From an uncultured Lachnospiraceae bacterium (lineage in GTDB: Bacteria > Bacillota > Clostridia > Lachnospirales > Lachnospiraceae): a DNA stretch of 14,309 nucleotides. The translations under genes were made by a program, and so were the position numbers. Under the pieces are notes generated by a model. It saw only the letters and a program-made list of their open reading frames with translations. It was not told where the DNA came from and ran no database searches. The stretch lies in the NCBI GenBank assembly GCA_910585995.1, contig CAJUGG010000101.1:1-14309 (forward strand), given 5' to 3'. Shown piece after piece: positions 1 to 6,918 of this stretch. Within the stretch, counting starts at the first letter, position 1. Each line of letters opens with the position of its first letter.

Positions 1-639
1 CATGAGTCCTTTGCAGCAGCAGAGGGGGCAATCGGTATTGCGGAGAAAGCGAACAAAGTTCGTCAGAAACCTCTTCGTGTCATTTTAAATGGTCTTGGCA
101 AAGACGCTGCACAGATCATCTCCCGTATCAACGGATTTACCTATGTAGAGACGGAGTATGATCCATACACCAACGAAGTAAAAGAAGTATTCCGCAAGTC
201 CTATTCCGAAGGTCTTCGCGCAAAAGTAAACTGCTACGGCGCAAACAGCGTTCCGGAAGGCGTGGCAATCATGTGGAAAGAGAATGTGGACGTATCCATC
301 ACCGGTAATTCCACCAACCCGACCCGCTTCCAGCATCCAGTGGCAGGTACATATAAAAAAGAGAGAAATGAAGCTGGCAAGAAATATTTCTCCGTTGCAT
401 CCGGCGGCGGCACAGGACGTACCCTGCACCCGGACAACATGGCAGCAGGCCCGGCTTCCTATGGTATGACCGATACTTTAGGTCGTATGCATTCTGATGC
501 ACAGTTTGCAGGTTCCTCTTCCGTTCCGGCTCACGTAGAGATGATGGGCTTAATCGGCGCAGGCAACAACCCAATGGTAGGTATGACCGTGGCAGTTGCT
601 GTCTCCATCCAGGAAGCAGCAGACGCTGGGAAATTCTAA
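1..639 (+). CDS. GGGtGRT family protein, 3' part (5' end outside window)
   Basis: The frame is open from base 1 to the TAA at 637-639, giving the last 212 codons of a protein whose start lies upstream. The motif GGGTGRT is encoded at 403-423 and is followed by LHPDN, which is the signature that gives the GGGtGRT family its name. From memory, full-length members are roughly 330 residues, so about two thirds is present. The family is common in Clostridia and, as far as I know, has no established function. The sequence looks soluble, with no membrane segment or signal peptide in the visible part. Codon choice is rich in C-ending codons (CTT/CGT/GTC/ATC), unlike the G-rich argH, asd and tyrA, which suggests high expression. 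A strong intrinsic terminator follows directly, so this is the end of its transcription unit. Confidence 0.88.
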   Translation, partial: HESFAAAEGAIGIAEKANKVRQKPLRVILNGLGKDAAQIISRINGFTYVETEYDPYTNEVKEVFRKSYSEGLRAKVNCYGANSVPEGVAIMWKENVDVSITGNSTNPTRFQHPVAGTYKKERNEAGKKYFSVASGGGTGRTLHPDNMAAGPASYGMTDTLGRMHSDAQFAGSSSVPAHVEMMGLIGAGNNPMVGMTVAVAVSIQEAADAGKF

Positions 640-657
640 GAAATAGCGTAAAATCAG

Positions 658-701
658 GGGCTTTTCATGATATAAATAGTCATGAAAAGCCCTTAATTTT
701 T
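658..701 (+). terminator. Rho-independent terminator after the GGGtGRT gene
   Basis: A perfect 13-bp stem (658-670 with 680-692, GGGCTTTTCATGA paired with its complement) closes a 9-nt loop and is followed by TTAATTTTT at 693-701. It lies 18 nt after the stop codon. The tail contains a few A residues, but stem length and position make termination very likely. Confidence 0.9.
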
Positions 702-994
702 GCCGACAGCACACAAGTAGCACTCATAAGGTAGCACACAAAATGAATGGGAACAAATCCTTTTCATATTATTTCGTGATTTTCTTTATTTCTTCCCAAG
801 CGGTACTATGTATTTCTATAAAGTTTTTGCGGTTTCTGGTCCATACAGAACGAAAGATACAAAGCCTGTAGGACAGATGACTAAGATCCCGAAACTTTCC
901 GCCGTTTTGGGAGGATGTGTTCCTTCAGAGGAGCTGTTTGTGAGAATTGAAACTATACAGAATCGCGGATATTGTAGAAATTTCTGCCGGGTAC
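702..994. other. Gap without a convincing gene
   Basis: Between the terminator and the next promoter I find no supported gene. A 75-codon reading frame (808-1035) has no ribosome binding site and runs across the next promoter. A short direct repeat, AGCACACAA, occurs near 708 and again near 733. The segment could hold a leader RNA or the remains of a gene, but no known fold or protein family was recognised. Confidence 0.4.
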
Positions 995-1023
995 TTTATA
1001 GGCAGGCAATCAAGTGCTATAAT
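995..1023 (+). promoter_or_regulatory. Promoter of the phosphoesterase-nfi-lipoprotein unit
   Basis: The -10 box TATAAT (1018-1023) is a perfect consensus and is preceded by TGC, making an extended -10. A weak -35 box TTTATA (995-1000) sits 17 bp upstream. Transcription would start near 1030, only about 25 nt before the ATG at 1055. This argues that the upstream in-frame ATG at 947 is not used. Confidence 0.75.
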
Positions 1024-1054
1024 GAGAAAAAATAACAAAGAGGCGAGGAAAACC

Positions 1055-1840
1055 ATGATTTATATAACTGGAGACTGCCACGGGGATTTTCAGCGTTTTA
1101 CGAAGCAGCAGAGGAAAAAACTGCCGTATCAGTTCACAGAACAGGATTTTATGATGGTATGCGGCGATTTTGGGCTGTTGTGGTGTAAAGACAAAGAATT
1201 GGTATATAATCTTAGGTGGCTTTCCACTCTGCCGCCTGTGATACTTTGGGTGCAGGGCAATCATGAGAATTATGATATGATTGCGGAGTATCCTTTAGAA
1301 TTGTGGCATGGAGGGCTGGTGCGTCATATCGTGAGAGACCGGATCATTCTCTTGGAACGGGGACAGGTCTTTGAGATAGAGGGAAAACGTTTTCTCACTT
1401 TTGGAGGGGCGTCTAGTCATGATGTGCAGGGAGGGATCTTAGACAAGACTTCTCCTGACTATAAAGCAGAGAAAAAAAGAGCAGTGAAAAGACAACTGCC
1501 CTACCGGGTCAGACATGAGACTTGGTGGGAACAGGAACTGCCCACAGAAGAAGAGATGCAAAGGTGCCAGGAGAATCTATCTAAAGTAGATGATACGGTT
1601 GACTGTGTGGTGACGCATTGTCTGTCCAGCCGTATGCAGGAAGAACTGGAATATCATTATGGAGGTGGTCTTGGCCCTAAGTTGTATGAACCGGATATTT
1701 TAACAGACTTTTTTGACGAACTAGAAGAAAAGCTACAATATAAACTATGGTTTTGCGGGCATTATCATGTCAATCTGAGATTAGATGACAAACATATGGT
1801 CTTATATGACGAGATCCGATGCCTTAATGAGTTTTTATAG
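1055..1840 (+). CDS. Calcineurin-like metallophosphoesterase
   Basis: This 261-residue cytoplasmic protein carries the full calcineurin-like phosphoesterase motif set: GDCHGD with D7 and H9, VCGDFG with D38, QGNHE with N69 and H70, VVTHC with H188, and CGHYH with H236 and H238. These residues normally bind a two-metal centre that hydrolyses phosphomonoesters or phosphodiesters. The substrate cannot be told from the sequence. The ATG at 1055 is chosen because the protein then begins MIYITGDCHGD, as is usual for the fold, because a GAGGCGAGG ribosome binding site lies just upstream, and because the extended -10 promoter lies between this ATG and the in-frame ATG at 947. The stop precedes the endonuclease V start by 13 nt, so the two are probably co-transcribed. 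Confidence 0.9.
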   Translation: MIYITGDCHGDFQRFTKQQRKKLPYQFTEQDFMMVCGDFGLLWCKDKELVYNLRWLSTLPPVILWVQGNHENYDMIAEYPLELWHGGLVRHIVRDRIILLERGQVFEIEGKRFLTFGGASSHDVQGGILDKTSPDYKAEKKRAVKRQLPYRVRHETWWEQELPTEEEMQRCQENLSKVDDTVDCVVTHCLSSRMQEELEYHYGGGLGPKLYEPDILTDFFDELEEKLQYKLWFCGHYHVNLRLDDKHMVLYDEIRCLNEFL

Positions 1841-1853
1841 ATGGGAGGAACGG

Positions 1854-2576
1854 ATGAATCTGTTACATCCAGGAGAATTTTACAAATTATCAGAAGATGA
1901 TTGCATAGAGATACAGCATATGTTGTCCTCACAGGTGATAGAGCACAATCTGGTGGAGATAGAAGAACTGAAGACGGTTGCAGGGGTAGATATAGCTTAC
2001 TGGAAGGAAGGCATGACAGAGCGGGCGGTCTGCTGTATTGTTGTGATTGATGCAAAGACAAAGCAGATCTTGGAGAAGCAGCACACCACAGGAGTTGTGA
2101 ATTTTCCATATATACCTGGATGTCTGGCTTTTCGGGAGCTGCCTCTTGTGACAGAGACAGCCGCAAAACTGCAGCGGACCCCAGACTTGTATCTGTTTGA
2201 TGGCAATGGACTGTTGCATCCGAGGAGGATGGGGCTGGCAACACATGCTTCGTTTTATTTGGAGGCAGCCACGCTTGGCATCGCTAAAAAGTATTTTTGC
2301 GTGGAGGGCGCGCAGTTTGTCATGCCGGAGGATCAGGCAGGCAGCTACTCGGATATTAAAAAAGATGGCAGGATCTTAGGACGGGCGATCCGTACCCATT
2401 CGCATGTCAAGCCCGTCTTTGCTTCTGTGGGAAATTATGTGGATCTGGATACGGTGACAAAATTAGCACTGATGTTTACCACTCGTGAGAGCCATATACC
2501 GATTCCCACCAGATATGCAGACCTGGAGACTCATATAGAACGAGAGAGGGAAAGAAATCAATATGTTAAAATTTAG
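1854..2576 (+). CDS. nfi: Endonuclease V (deoxyinosine 3' endonuclease)
   Basis: This 240-residue protein matches endonuclease V, which nicks DNA (or RNA) one base 3' of inosine to start repair of deaminated adenine. Visible family motifs in order are AGVDIAY (D46), YIPGCLAFRE (Y86, E95), LFDGNGLLHPRRMG (D116) and IPIPTRYAD near the C-terminus. D46, E95 and D116 correspond to the catalytic carboxylates. The position usually held by His in the VSxGH motif (H214 of the Thermotoga enzyme) is Asn194 here (SVGNYVD), so full activity is not certain. The start at 1854 is chosen over in-frame ATGs at 1785 and 1827 because GGGAGGA lies 5 nt upstream and because the others run into the phosphoesterase gene. 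The 3' end overlaps the next gene by 14 nt, indicating an operon. Confidence 0.9.
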   Translation: MNLLHPGEFYKLSEDDCIEIQHMLSSQVIEHNLVEIEELKTVAGVDIAYWKEGMTERAVCCIVVIDAKTKQILEKQHTTGVVNFPYIPGCLAFRELPLVTETAAKLQRTPDLYLFDGNGLLHPRRMGLATHASFYLEAATLGIAKKYFCVEGAQFVMPEDQAGSYSDIKKDGRILGRAIRTHSHVKPVFASVGNYVDLDTVTKLALMFTTRESHIPIPTRYADLETHIERERERNQYVKI

Positions 2577-3324
2577 ACAAATGAAACGAATCGGGATTGT
2601 TCTGTTTGCCTGTCTTCTGACAGCGTGTGCTTCTAAGACAGAGGAAGAAAAAGAGCCAGAGGCAGCAGTCGTTCAAAAGAGCGAAGAAGAGGTCAAAGAG
2701 CAGGCAGAGGAAAAAGAGCAGGTGACCTATGATATGGAGCTGCCGGATCAATATTGGACAGATTTTATGAAAGTCTGTGAGTTGTGTGAGATTGATGTGC
2801 AAAAGGTTCACGGGTTTGATGAAGCTGAGAACTGGGGCAATGGAGAGCGCTATTCTTTCCAATATCAGGACGAAACCTATCAGGTAGACTTTCTTACCGA
2901 TGGTTATGTGCGGAGTCTCTCTTATCAGTCTGCAGCGGATGGATTGTGGGAGGAGTATTATCGAAGAGGATACACGACAGGATACCAGATGGGATATGAA
3001 GCAGAAGGCATGGGAGATTATAAGGACGTGATCATACTGGTAAGCTGTGATCCAGAGCCTTATGGAGAGATGGAGACTTTAAACGGCCAGCAGGTGATCC
3101 GATATCATCTCCCGGCTGGAGACTATCGGGTGACGGCAAAGACTGGAGAAAGCGGGCTGTATGTCGAGACCGTGGCAATTCATGAGGAAGAGGGATATGA
3201 GGTTGCCGACGTGCTGCAGGAGTTGGTATTTTCCGCAGCGGGAGAAGAAGCTGAGATTGCAGTTCGTGAAGGAGAATGTCTCTTTTTGATGGCAGATACC
3301 ATTGTGGAGCTGGAGGCACTATAG
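2563..3324 (+). CDS. Putative lipoprotein of unknown function
   Basis: This 253-residue protein has a basic start (KFRQMKR), a hydrophobic stretch (IGIVLFACLL) and a lipobox LTAC, with Cys22 as the probable lipidated residue. It should be anchored on the outer face of the membrane. A Glu/Lys-rich linker follows (about residues 24-52), as is usual for clostridial lipoproteins. The globular part (about 53-253) was not recognised. It is acidic, rich in Tyr and Glu, and the C-terminal part (from about 165, HLPAGDYRVTAK) looks beta-rich. An in-frame ATG at 2581 is an alternative start and would also keep a signal peptide. The gene overlaps nfi by 14 nt and is probably translationally coupled to it. 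No clear terminator follows before the converging tRNA gene. Confidence 0.8.
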   Translation: MLKFRQMKRIGIVLFACLLTACASKTEEEKEPEAAVVQKSEEEVKEQAEEKEQVTYDMELPDQYWTDFMKVCELCEIDVQKVHGFDEAENWGNGERYSFQYQDETYQVDFLTDGYVRSLSYQSAADGLWEEYYRRGYTTGYQMGYEAEGMGDYKDVIILVSCDPEPYGEMETLNGQQVIRYHLPAGDYRVTAKTGESGLYVETVAIHEEEGYEVADVLQELVFSAAGEEAEIAVREGECLFLMADTIVELEAL

Positions 3325-3364
3325 AGAGAACAGAGTGAGAATATCTGATTTTGGGCATAAAAAA

Positions 3365-3437
3365 AGCTCCCGACCGGATTTGAACCGGTGACCTACGCAT
3401 TACGAGTGCGTCGCTCTACCGACTGAGCCACGGAAGC
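3365..3437 (-). tRNA. tRNA-Thr (anticodon CGT)
   Basis: Read on the - strand, a complete 73-nt cloverleaf is visible: acceptor GCTTCCG paired with CGGGAGC (one G-U pair), D-arm GCTC/GAGC, anticodon stem ACGCA/TGCGT with loop CTCGTAA (anticodon CGT, reading ACG), and T-arm ACCGG/CCGGT with loop TTCAAAT. The discriminator base is T and CCA is not encoded. A run of seven T starts at the discriminator. Short sequences just outside the gene, TTATGCC (3438-3444 on +) and GGCATAA (3354-3360 on +), are complementary and could extend the acceptor stem of the precursor. Confidence 0.96.
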
Positions 3438-3458
3438 TTATGCCTAACAGCAAGGATT

Positions 3459-3487
3459 ATTTTAGCAGATGCGACGCAACTTGTAAA
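3459..3487 (-). promoter_or_regulatory. Promoter of tRNA-Thr
   Basis: On the - strand, TTTACA (5 of 6 to the -35 consensus; + strand 3482-3487) is followed after 17 bp by TAAAAT (+ strand 3459-3464) preceded by TGC, an extended -10. Transcription would start about 15 nt before the mature tRNA end, so the tRNA need not depend on the gene upstream. Confidence 0.75.
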
Positions 3488-3535
3488 GTGTTTTTTGAAA
3501 AATTTATCGAAAATTATGTCTAGATATGATTTTGC

Positions 3536-3958
3536 TTATAGAGAATCGATAATTTCACTGGCTGACAGGGCACTGTCACCGATGGGGACCCAGATCCTGG
3601 ATAACTTGAGAAGACATTCTTCGTCAGGTGTCTCTCCTGGATGTTTTAAAAAATCAATGCTTAACTGATAGAGGATGGCTTCATTGTGGTTGATATTTTT
3701 CATTAAAGGAACTGCTTTTTCCAGCATATAACTACAATCTGTAGCATGGTTATCAAGCATCTCCTGCATGGTCTGGCGAAAAATGTTCACATGTTCCTGA
3801 TCCCAGGAAGCAGTGAAGGCACATTTGCAGAGTTCTCTACTGAAAAACGGATAGGTTTTGATCTCCTCTAAGAGCTGGATAAAATTTGCGCTGTGGAGTG
3901 AAGAGATGAAGCAATCTCCCGCATGAAGAGCTTCGACCACTTTGTCAGTCCAAAACAT
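3536..3958 (-). CDS. Unrecognised small protein
   Basis: This 140-residue frame starts with ATG and has a very strong ribosome binding site (AGGAGGTG on the - strand, 7-8 nt before the start), which makes it a credible gene. The protein looks mostly helical and soluble, with no signal peptide or membrane segment. It has several Cys residues, but they do not form an obvious metal-binding pattern. I do not recognise the family. It is transcribed away from the formate/nitrite-type channel and towards tRNA-Thr, which has its own promoter about 70 nt downstream of this gene's stop. The shared intergenic region with the channel gene contains a dyad that could regulate either direction. Confidence 0.75.
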   Translation of the reverse strand: MFWTDKVVEALHAGDCFISSLHSANFIQLLEEIKTYPFFSRELCKCAFTASWDQEHVNIFRQTMQEMLDNHATDCSYMLEKAVPLMKNINHNEAILYQLSIDFLKHPGETPDEECLLKLSRIWVPIGDSALSASEIIDSL

Positions 3959-4016
3959 AGATACACCTCCTGAACAATGTTTGAAATGAATAAAAATAAA
4001 AAGAATTTATATTTAT

Positions 4017-4025
4017 ATTTTAGCA
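4017..4025 (-). promoter_or_regulatory. Probable extended -10 box for the gene at 3536-3958
   Basis: On the - strand the sequence TGCTAAAAT matches an extended -10 box and is the same nonamer seen at the tRNA-Thr promoter. The matching -35 region 17 bp away (TTCCAA) is poor. It lies about 60 nt before the start codon. Confidence 0.45.
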
Positions 4026-4041
4026 GAAATTCACAAAAATT

Positions 4042-4078
4042 GGAAGGGATTTTTGTAAAAAAGAAAAATCCCGATTCC
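4042..4078. repeat. Imperfect dyad between divergent genes (possible operator)
   Basis: GGGATTTTT (4046-4054) and AAAAATCCC (4064-4072) form a 9-bp inverted repeat with a 9-nt loop. It is extended by GGAA (4042-4045) and TTCC (4075-4078) across a 2-nt bulge. There is no T-tract following it in the + direction. It lies upstream of both divergent promoters, a typical place for a regulator site. Confidence 0.5.
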
Positions 4079-4091
4079 TACAATGTGTGCA

Positions 4092-4120
4092 ATCACAGAG
4101 AAAGGAAAGTGTGGTATTAT
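4092..4120 (+). promoter_or_regulatory. Promoter of the formate/nitrite-type channel gene
   Basis: TATTAT (4115-4120) preceded by TGG forms an extended -10, with ATCACA (4 of 6) 17 bp upstream. The predicted transcription start is about 30 nt before the ATG at 4156. Confidence 0.6.
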
Positions 4121-4155
4121 GAGATGAAAAGTAAAAACATACAGGAGGAAGAGAT

Positions 4156-4920
4156 ATGTTTAAGGATGAATTTACGGCGGTCTGTAATGGCGCAAAGGGG
4201 AAGCTGAATCTATTAAATAACAATCCCGTAGGTTATGTGATTGCCTCTATGGTGGCAGGCTTTTTCATCGCTTTTGGCGGTTTTGTCATGCTCTCTGTAG
4301 GAGGACATGTGGGTACAACCGGAGGCGGAAAAGTGGTGATGGCGGTTTCCTTTGCCGCTGCACTGAGTCTGGTGGTGATGGCCGGAGCAGAGCTTTTTAC
4401 GGGTAATAATTTTGTGATGGCTTCAGCAGCTTTTGCTGGAGAAGTAAAATGGGGCGATGTGGCGAAGCTTTGGATTGTCTGTTACATAGGAAACCTGGCA
4501 GGATCTCTGTTAGCAGCAGTGCTGTTTCATTTTACGGGGCTGGCAAGCGGGGCAGTGGGAGAGACGATTGCGACGGTAGCAGCAGCTAAGATGGGCGGTA
4601 CGGCTTTGAACCTGCTGTTTAAGGGTATTTTCTGTAATATTCTGGTGTGTCTGGCAGTGTGGTGCTGTACAAAGATGAAGACTGAGTCCGGGAAGCTGGT
4701 TATGATTTTCTGGTGTATTTTCGTGTTCGTGTTCTGCGGATTTGAACATAGCGTGGCAAATATGACAATTATGGCTTCTGGACTTTTGGACCCGAACGGA
4801 GTGGCGGGGCTTTCTGCTGGAGGGTATTTGTATAATCTGGTGATTGTGACGATTGGGAATATGATCGGCGGGGTGTTCTTTGTGGCATGGCCTTATTATA
4901 TGATTCAGAAGAGTAAGTAA
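4156..4920 (+). CDS. Formate/nitrite transporter (FNT) family channel
   Basis: This 254-residue integral membrane protein belongs to the FNT family (FocA, NirC and related hydrosulfide channels), pentameric channels that pass small monovalent anions or their acids. Six hydrophobic segments are visible, at about 27-50, 60-82, 103-127, 154-172, 182-208 and 228-248. Diagnostic motifs are GAELFTGN (77-84), KGIFCNILVCLAVW (from 156) and CGFEHSVANM, with the central pore His at 198. The start is set by AGGAGG 7 nt upstream. Substrate preference (formate, nitrite, hydrosulfide or other) cannot be read from these motifs, and the neighbours give no direct hint. Nine bases after its stop a very long hairpin begins, which may protect or end this transcript. 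Confidence 0.92.
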   Translation: MFKDEFTAVCNGAKGKLNLLNNNPVGYVIASMVAGFFIAFGGFVMLSVGGHVGTTGGGKVVMAVSFAAALSLVVMAGAELFTGNNFVMASAAFAGEVKWGDVAKLWIVCYIGNLAGSLLAAVLFHFTGLASGAVGETIATVAAAKMGGTALNLLFKGIFCNILVCLAVWCCTKMKTESGKLVMIFWCIFVFVFCGFEHSVANMTIMASGLLDPNGVAGLSAGGYLYNLVIVTIGNMIGGVFFVAWPYYMIQKSK

Positions 4921-4928
4921 AGGGCGAC

Positions 4929-5242
4929 GGAACCGCCCCAAAGGCGATCTTTCGGCTCCCTGCCAGATGGCCGGGACCGGATTTACGAGAGTCTGGCGAT
5001 AAAAACAGGGCCGGGTGGCTTTGTAAAATGTCTGCATGGAATGTATCGGACAGTCAGCAACATTTGTATGCTCCAATCGGACAGAGGTGTCCGCTTGGCT
5101 CATACAAATGTTGCTGACTGTCCGCTCCAATCCACACAGCACTATTTTACAAAGCCACCCGGCCCTGTTTGTAGGCTAAGACTCCGTAAATCCGGCCTCG
5201 GCCATCTGGCAGGAAGCGAAAGATCGCTTTTGGGGCGGTTCC
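4929..5242. repeat. Family A long palindromic element, copy 1
   Basis: This 314-nt element folds into one hairpin. The outer arms, 4929-5029 and 5144-5242, are near-perfect reverse complements, with an irregular patch around 4986-5002 and 5168-5180. They enclose a 114-nt core (5030-5143). Within the core, 5048-5070 pairs perfectly with 5101-5123 (23 bp), and CGGACA/TGTCCG (5078-5083 with 5088-5093) closes a GAGG tetraloop. It starts just after the stop of the channel gene, preceded by GGGCGAC, a sequence also found before copy 2. No T-tract follows, so it is not a typical intrinsic terminator. No transposase is encoded. It could be a non-autonomous mobile element or a structured RNA. Confidence 0.9.
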
Positions 5243-5324
5243 TGAGAATGAGGACGGAACGTTTGTTTTTTGTATAGAGAGGTTTTGGGGAAAGAGGATA
5301 AGGAGAAAAATTTTGAAAAGGGAA

Positions 5325-5353
5325 TTGTTTGGGGGAGAGGGGTGTGGTAGAAT
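5325..5353 (+). promoter_or_regulatory. Promoter of argH
   Basis: TAGAAT (5348-5353, 5 of 6) preceded by TGG is an extended -10, with a weak -35 TTGTTT (5325-5330) at 17 bp. The transcription start would be about 30 nt before the start codon. The surrounding 5281-5347 is unusually G-rich on the + strand. Confidence 0.6.
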
Positions 5354-5388
5354 AAAGAGATTGATTTTACAGGAAAGGATGAATGAGG

Positions 5389-6768
5389 ATGGCACAGTTG
5401 TGGGGCGGACGGTTTACAAAGGAGACGGATCAGCTGGTGTATCAGTTTAATGCTTCGATTTCTTTTGACCAGAAGTTGTATCGTCAGGATATAAGGGGCA
5501 GCATGGCGCATGTGCGGATGCTGGCAAAGCAGAAGATTTTGACCGAGGAGGAGAGGGATCGGATTTTAGAGGGGCTTGAGGGGATTCTGAGGGATGTGGA
5601 GTCCGGGGAGCTTTTGATTACGCAGGAGTATGAGGATATTCACAGTTTTGTGGAGGCGAATCTGATTGACCGGATCGGGGATGTGGGGAAGAAGCTGCAT
5701 ACGGGGCGCAGCCGGAATGATCAGGTGGCGCTGGATATGAGACTGTATATCCGGGATGAGGTGCAGGAGACAGACGCGCTTTTGAAGAAGCTTTTGGAGG
5801 TTCTTTTGCGGATTATGAAGGAGCATACGGAGACGATTATGCCGGGATTTACGCATCTTCAGAAGGCGCAGCCGATTACGCTGGCACATCATATGGGGGC
5901 ATATTTTGAGATGTTTCGCAGGGATCAGATGCGGCTTTTAGATCTGCGTGAGCGGATGAATTATTGTCCTTTGGGCGCGGGAGCGCTGGCGGGGACGACG
6001 TATCCTCTGGATCGGGAGTATACGGCAGAGCTTCTGGGATTTTACGGGCCGATGTTAAATAGTATGGATGCGGTGTCGGATCGGGATTATCTGATTGAGT
6101 ATCTTTCGGCTATGTCTACGGTGATGATGCACTTGAGTCGTTTTTGTGAGGAGATGATCCTTTGGAACAGTAATGAGTATCGGTTTGTGGAGATTGATGA
6201 TGCCTATAGTACGGGCAGTTCGATTATGCCGCAGAAGAAGAACCCGGATATTGCAGAGCTGGTGCGGGGCAAGACGGGAAGGGTCTATGGGGCTTTGATG
6301 TCTCTTTTGACGACGTTGAAGGGGATTCCGCTGGCTTATAATAAGGATATGCAAGAAGATAAGGAATTGGTGTTCGATGCGATTGATACGACAAAAGGAT
6401 GTATTGCATTGTTTACCGGGATGCTTCATACCATTCATTTTTGTAAAGAGCGTATGAAGGACAGCGCAAGGCATGGGTTTACCAATGCGACGGATGCGGC
6501 GGATTATCTGGTAAATCATGGAGTGCCGTTTCGGGATGCACATGGGATTGTGGGGCGGTTGGTGCTGCTCTGTATTGAAAAAGGGATTGCACTGGATGAT
6601 CTGCCCTTGGAGGAGTATCAGAAGATTAGTCCGGTGTTTGGACAGGATGTCTATGAGGCAATCTCTATGGAGACTTGCGTCAATAAGAGACTGACCATCG
6701 GAGGACCTGGGAAGGAAGCGATGGAGCAGGTGATCGGGATTTATGAAAAGTATCTGAATGAGATGTAA
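5389..6768 (+). CDS. argH: Argininosuccinate lyase
   Basis: This 459-residue cytoplasmic enzyme splits argininosuccinate into arginine and fumarate, the last step of arginine synthesis. It belongs to the fumarase/aspartase superfamily. Motifs seen are MAQLWGGRF at the N-terminus, HTGRSRNDQ (104-112), FTHLQKAQP (about 154-162, with a conserved His), and the superfamily signature GSSIMPQKKNPD (276-287), which contains the catalytic Ser loop. The length is normal for the family. An alternative ATG at 5383 would add Met-Arg. I prefer 5389 because the protein then begins like other ArgH and because AGGA lies 9 nt upstream. argG is not next to it here. The gene has its own promoter and lies downstream of the family A hairpin. 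Confidence 0.96.
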   Translation: MAQLWGGRFTKETDQLVYQFNASISFDQKLYRQDIRGSMAHVRMLAKQKILTEEERDRILEGLEGILRDVESGELLITQEYEDIHSFVEANLIDRIGDVGKKLHTGRSRNDQVALDMRLYIRDEVQETDALLKKLLEVLLRIMKEHTETIMPGFTHLQKAQPITLAHHMGAYFEMFRRDQMRLLDLRERMNYCPLGAGALAGTTYPLDREYTAELLGFYGPMLNSMDAVSDRDYLIEYLSAMSTVMMHLSRFCEEMILWNSNEYRFVEIDDAYSTGSSIMPQKKNPDIAELVRGKTGRVYGALMSLLTTLKGIPLAYNKDMQEDKELVFDAIDTTKGCIALFTGMLHTIHFCKERMKDSARHGFTNATDAADYLVNHGVPFRDAHGIVGRLVLLCIEKGIALDDLPLEEYQKISPVFGQDVYEAISMETCVNKRLTIGGPGKEAMEQVIGIYEKYLNEM

Positions 6769-6776
6769 ATTTGGGG

Positions 6777-6805
6777 TTGCATTTTGATGTAGAATCTTGT
6801 AATAT
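6777..6805 (+). promoter_or_regulatory. Possible promoter of asd
   Basis: TTGCAT (6777-6782) and TAATAT (6800-6805) are separated by 17 bp, each only a partial match. If used, the leader would be about 105 nt. It contains a hairpin formed by CAATAG (near 6852) and CTATTG (near 6890). Confidence 0.4.
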
Positions 6806-6918
6806 TTATGAGAAAGACATTTGTACGTGTACGGCGGACATTTGTTCATGGCAATAGGTTTGCTGGCGAAGCCTGCAATCTATTGGTTTGGAATGTATGT
6901 GAGGAGGAGAATGAGAAA

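Noticed and set aside
808..1035. 75-codon frame in the gap before the phosphoesterase
   Set aside because: No ribosome binding site, no recognisable protein features, and it overlaps the promoter of the next unit.
947..1054. In-frame upstream ATG giving a 297-residue phosphoesterase
   Set aside because: The added 36 residues precede the natural MIYITGD start, lack a good ribosome binding site, and cross the extended -10 promoter at 1015-1023.
1785..1853. Longer endonuclease V start at 1785 or 1827
   Set aside because: Both lie inside the phosphoesterase gene without a ribosome binding site, while 1854 has GGGAGGA at proper distance.
4929..5242. Family A hairpin as a simple Rho-independent terminator
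   Set aside because: Far too long, with a conserved core and no T-tract after either copy. It might still affect termination or decay.
6808..6918. Longer asd start at 6808
   Set aside because: The extra 37 residues are unlike the family, no ribosome binding site precedes 6808, and a possible -10 box overlaps that start. The AGGAGG-type site points to 6919.
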